A stretch of DNA of 6,849 nt from an uncultured Eubacteriales bacterium (GTDB lineage Bacteria; Bacillota; Clostridia; Peptostreptococcales; Anaerovoracaceae), in the NCBI GenBank assembly GCA_900542245.1, contig UQMQ01000123.1:1-6849 (forward strand), read 5' to 3'. Under the pieces are notes generated by a model that was not told the DNA's origin, ran no database searches, and saw only the letters and a program-made list of their open reading frames with translations. Below are positions 6,137 through 6,849 of the stretch, in pieces. Both the position numbers and the translations under genes were made by a program. How positions within the stretch are numbered: position 1 is the first letter of the stretch; each line of letters starts with the position of its first letter.

Positions 6137-6524
6137 TTATATCATTCTGTTAAAAATGATTAGCTACTGCGAGAGGATCCAGCACAATCTGGAAAGCTTT
6201 GATTTTTCCTACCAGCGATTTATAGATGATTTTATGTTTCAAGATGCATGCTGCATGTGTGTGATTCAAATTGGAGAACTTGCCGCACAGCTTTCTGAAG
6301 ACTTGAAATCAAAAAGCACTTCCATTCCATGGAGAATTATCAAAGATACTGGGAACTTTTACGTGCATGCGTACGGAAATATTGATGAAGAAACGGTTTG
6401 GAATACTTTATTGGAAGATATTCCTATTTTATTATGTAGGAAATATCGCATAGCGATATTTCCGGAATATCGACAAAAGCACCTTGCGAAGCGGCGCTCA
6501 TGGGTGAGCGCCATGTGCGCATAG
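6105..6524 (+). CDS. hepT: HepT-like HEPN (DUF86) toxin partner, probably altered or inactive
   Basis: 139 residues if started at ATG 6105, overlapping mntA by 32 bases, the usual arrangement of this pair. KRDYIILLKMISYCERI, the helical middle, and NFYVHAYGNIDEETVW match the DUF86/HepT fold. The RNase motif of active HepT is RX4HXY (usually Arg-Asn-x-x-x-His-x-Tyr). Here His88 and Tyr90 are present, Tyr90 being the residue type AMPylated by MntA, but the Arg position is Gly83 (GGG, 6351-6353), one base from AGG or CGG. The first seven residues are atypical and the likely ancestral start is ATC (6123). After DIPIL the C-terminus (about residue 109 on, CRKYRIAIFPEYRQK...) departs from the family and is encoded by two hairpins, so it may be a replaced tail. 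A non-toxic or regulatory protein, or a decaying gene, is more likely than an active toxin. Confidence 0.75.
   Translation: MRRCCFIEKRDYIILLKMISYCERIQHNLESFDFSYQRFIDDFMFQDACCMCVIQIGELAAQLSEDLKSKSTSIPWRIIKDTGNFYVHAYGNIDEETVWNTLLEDIPILLCRKYRIAIFPEYRQKHLAKRRSWVSAMCA
6439..6463. repeat. Perfect 11-bp hairpin inside the hepT-like 3' end
   Basis: GGAAATATCGC, loop ATA, GCGATATTTCC. A near copy of the left arm (GGAATATCGAC) follows at 6464-6474. It occupies the part of the gene where family similarity stops, which fits insertion of a small palindromic element or fusion to former intergenic DNA. Confidence 0.85.
6493..6512. repeat. 8-bp GC-rich hairpin near the hepT-like stop
   Basis: GGCGCTCA, loop TGGG, TGAGCGCC. 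It is GC-rich enough for a terminator stem but no T-run follows, so it is more likely an RNA-stabilising or REP-like structure. Confidence 0.75.
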
Positions 6525-6549
6525 AAATCTCTGATTTCGTTTTGCGCAC
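6515..6549. repeat. Two-part imperfect hairpin over the hepT-like stop codon
   Basis: Outer arms GTGCGCA (6515-6521) and TGCGCAC (6543-6549) enclose inner arms GAAATC and GATTTC around TCT. Together with the hairpins at 6439 and 6493, it makes about 110 bases of nearly continuous secondary structure at the 3' end of the operon. Confidence 0.7.
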
Positions 6550-6615
6550 TTTTGTCCAAAACGGAATGTGAAAAGTTGATTCTTCAGAATAAAATGAACG
6601 CATGAATATTCAATC

Positions 6616-6639
6616 AGAGCCCCGCAGCGGGCTCTTTTT
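6616..6639 (+). terminator. Intrinsic terminator after mntA-hepT
   Basis: AGAGCCC, six-base loop, GGGCTCT, then a T-run (6635-6639). It is a clear rho-independent terminator ending the TA transcript about 64 bases before the right inverted repeat, shielding the surface-protein frame from read-through. A second short inverted repeat, TTCACTT (6638-6644) / AAGTGAA (6655-6661), follows it. The region 6525-6702 holds no gene. Confidence 0.9.
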
Positions 6640-6688
6640 CACTTCATTTTTTTAAAGTGAACATATGACGTATTTTCATCCGTTTTAG

Positions 6689-6730
6689 GTACAGCGAAAA
6701 TCCCGCGGAAAAAAATACACGATCGCTTAA
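6689..6730 (+). pseudogene. Remnant of the 3' end of an AlbA_2-type gene
   Basis: In frame, these bases read VQRKSRGKKYTIA and TAA, preceded by a TAG. RGKKYTIA-stop is identical to the C-terminus of the AlbA_2 gene at 2017-3267; homology at DNA level begins at 6703. Only the tail is present, so the repeat unit was copied together with the end of its upstream gene. Whether 6689-6702 is also a remnant cannot be told. Confidence 0.55.
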
Positions 6731-6819
6731 AACTACGCAGGAATTGACAGAAAATACATGGTTTTTAAGCCCATCTTGCCCTTGATTTACCTGCGTTTTC
6801 TAGTGCTTTTTTGGTCCAA

Positions 6820-6843
6820 ATAACGGCATCGATTCGCTGTTAT
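6820..6843 (+). other. Candidate site-specific recombination core in right repeat
   Basis: Identical to the site at 1904-1927 but in the opposite orientation: arms ATAACGGC and GCTGTTAT, spacer ATCGATTC. Inverted orientation of two such sites would give inversion of the 4.9-kb segment between them. Nothing in the window shows that recombination has occurred. Confidence 0.45.
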
Positions 6844-6849
6844 GTTCAC
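6842..6849 (+). CDS. First codons of a second, rightward surface-protein frame (partial)
   Basis: ATG TTC AC is the same start as the leftward surface-protein frame and has the same upstream 45 bp, the same in-frame TAA six codons before, and no RBS. By analogy, a second paralogous exported protein should continue to the right of the window. Only eight bases are visible, so this is an inference from the repeat. Confidence 0.4.

Larger units (their letters stand above)
6703..6849 (+). repeat. Right copy of 147-bp inverted repeat
   Basis: Inverted counterpart of 1898-2044, reaching the last base of the window, so its true end is outside. Compared with the left copy it carries TTGACA (6744-6749) where the other has TTAACA, a perfect -35 box, but no matching -10 box stands 16-18 bases further on, so I do not call a promoter. 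The conserved 7-bp arms are at 6735-6741 and 6790-6796. Confidence 0.95.

Noticed and set aside
6744..6772. Promoter in the right repeat based on the perfect TTGACA
   Set aside because: The hexamers 16-18 bases downstream (TAAGCC, AAGCCC, AGCCCA) do not resemble a -10 box, and no RBS follows before the ATG at 6842.
1..6849. Recombinase, transposase, CRISPR array, tRNA or rRNA in the window
   Set aside because: No open frame shows integrase, resolvase or transposase motifs, no regularly spaced repeats are present, and no tRNA-like or rRNA-like sequence was recognised.

Overview
The window looks like chromosomal DNA from an anaerobic, low-to-mid GC Firmicute (Clostridia-like). I infer this from GGAGG ribosome-binding sites, sigma-A type promoters, a large Ala/Lys/Thr-rich exported protein, and Firmicute-type accessory genes (Schlafen/AlbA_2 regulator, AAA-ATPase-like/PD-(D/E)XK protein, MntA-HepT). 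The species cannot be named from the sequence.

Layout. Bases 1-1905 (minus strand) hold a large surface-protein gene that runs off the left edge. From 1898 to 2044 lies one copy of a 147-bp sequence. Its inverted second copy is at 6703-6849, the right edge (135 of 147 positions identical, no gaps, the 45 bp nearest the outer ends perfect). Each copy contains the last codons of the Schlafen-type gene, a spacer, and the 5' end of a surface-protein reading frame pointing outward. Between them are 4.66 kb of accessory genes: the AlbA_2 regulator (2017-3267, minus), a 380-bp control region with palindromes and two promoters pointing in opposite directions, an HTH-AAA-ATPase-PD-(D/E)XK fusion (3648-5495, plus), a 340-bp stretch with possible transposon debris, an overlapping mntA-hepT-like pair (5834-6524, plus), several hairpins and a strong terminator (6616-6639).

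Main idea. The two outward-facing surface-protein frames start abruptly. Neither has a ribosome-binding site. The basic end of the signal peptide (Arg-His-Arg) lies upstream of the first ATG behind an in-frame TAA, and only the hydrophobic part and cleavage site are in the ORF. At exactly this point both copies carry a 24-bp imperfect dyad, ATAACGGC / 8-bp spacer / GCTGTTAT, with the geometry of a tyrosine-recombinase core site. The simplest reading is that these are silent cassettes of a surface-layer or adhesin variation system, joined by inversion or cassette exchange to a promoter, RBS and signal-peptide start located elsewhere. No recombinase and no complete expression locus are in the window, so this is an inference.

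The interior genes resemble a small defence/stability island. The toxin-like HepT partner carries two possible lesions: Gly where the family has the catalytic Arg, and ATC where an ATG would be expected after the best RBS. The pair may therefore be disarmed or altered.
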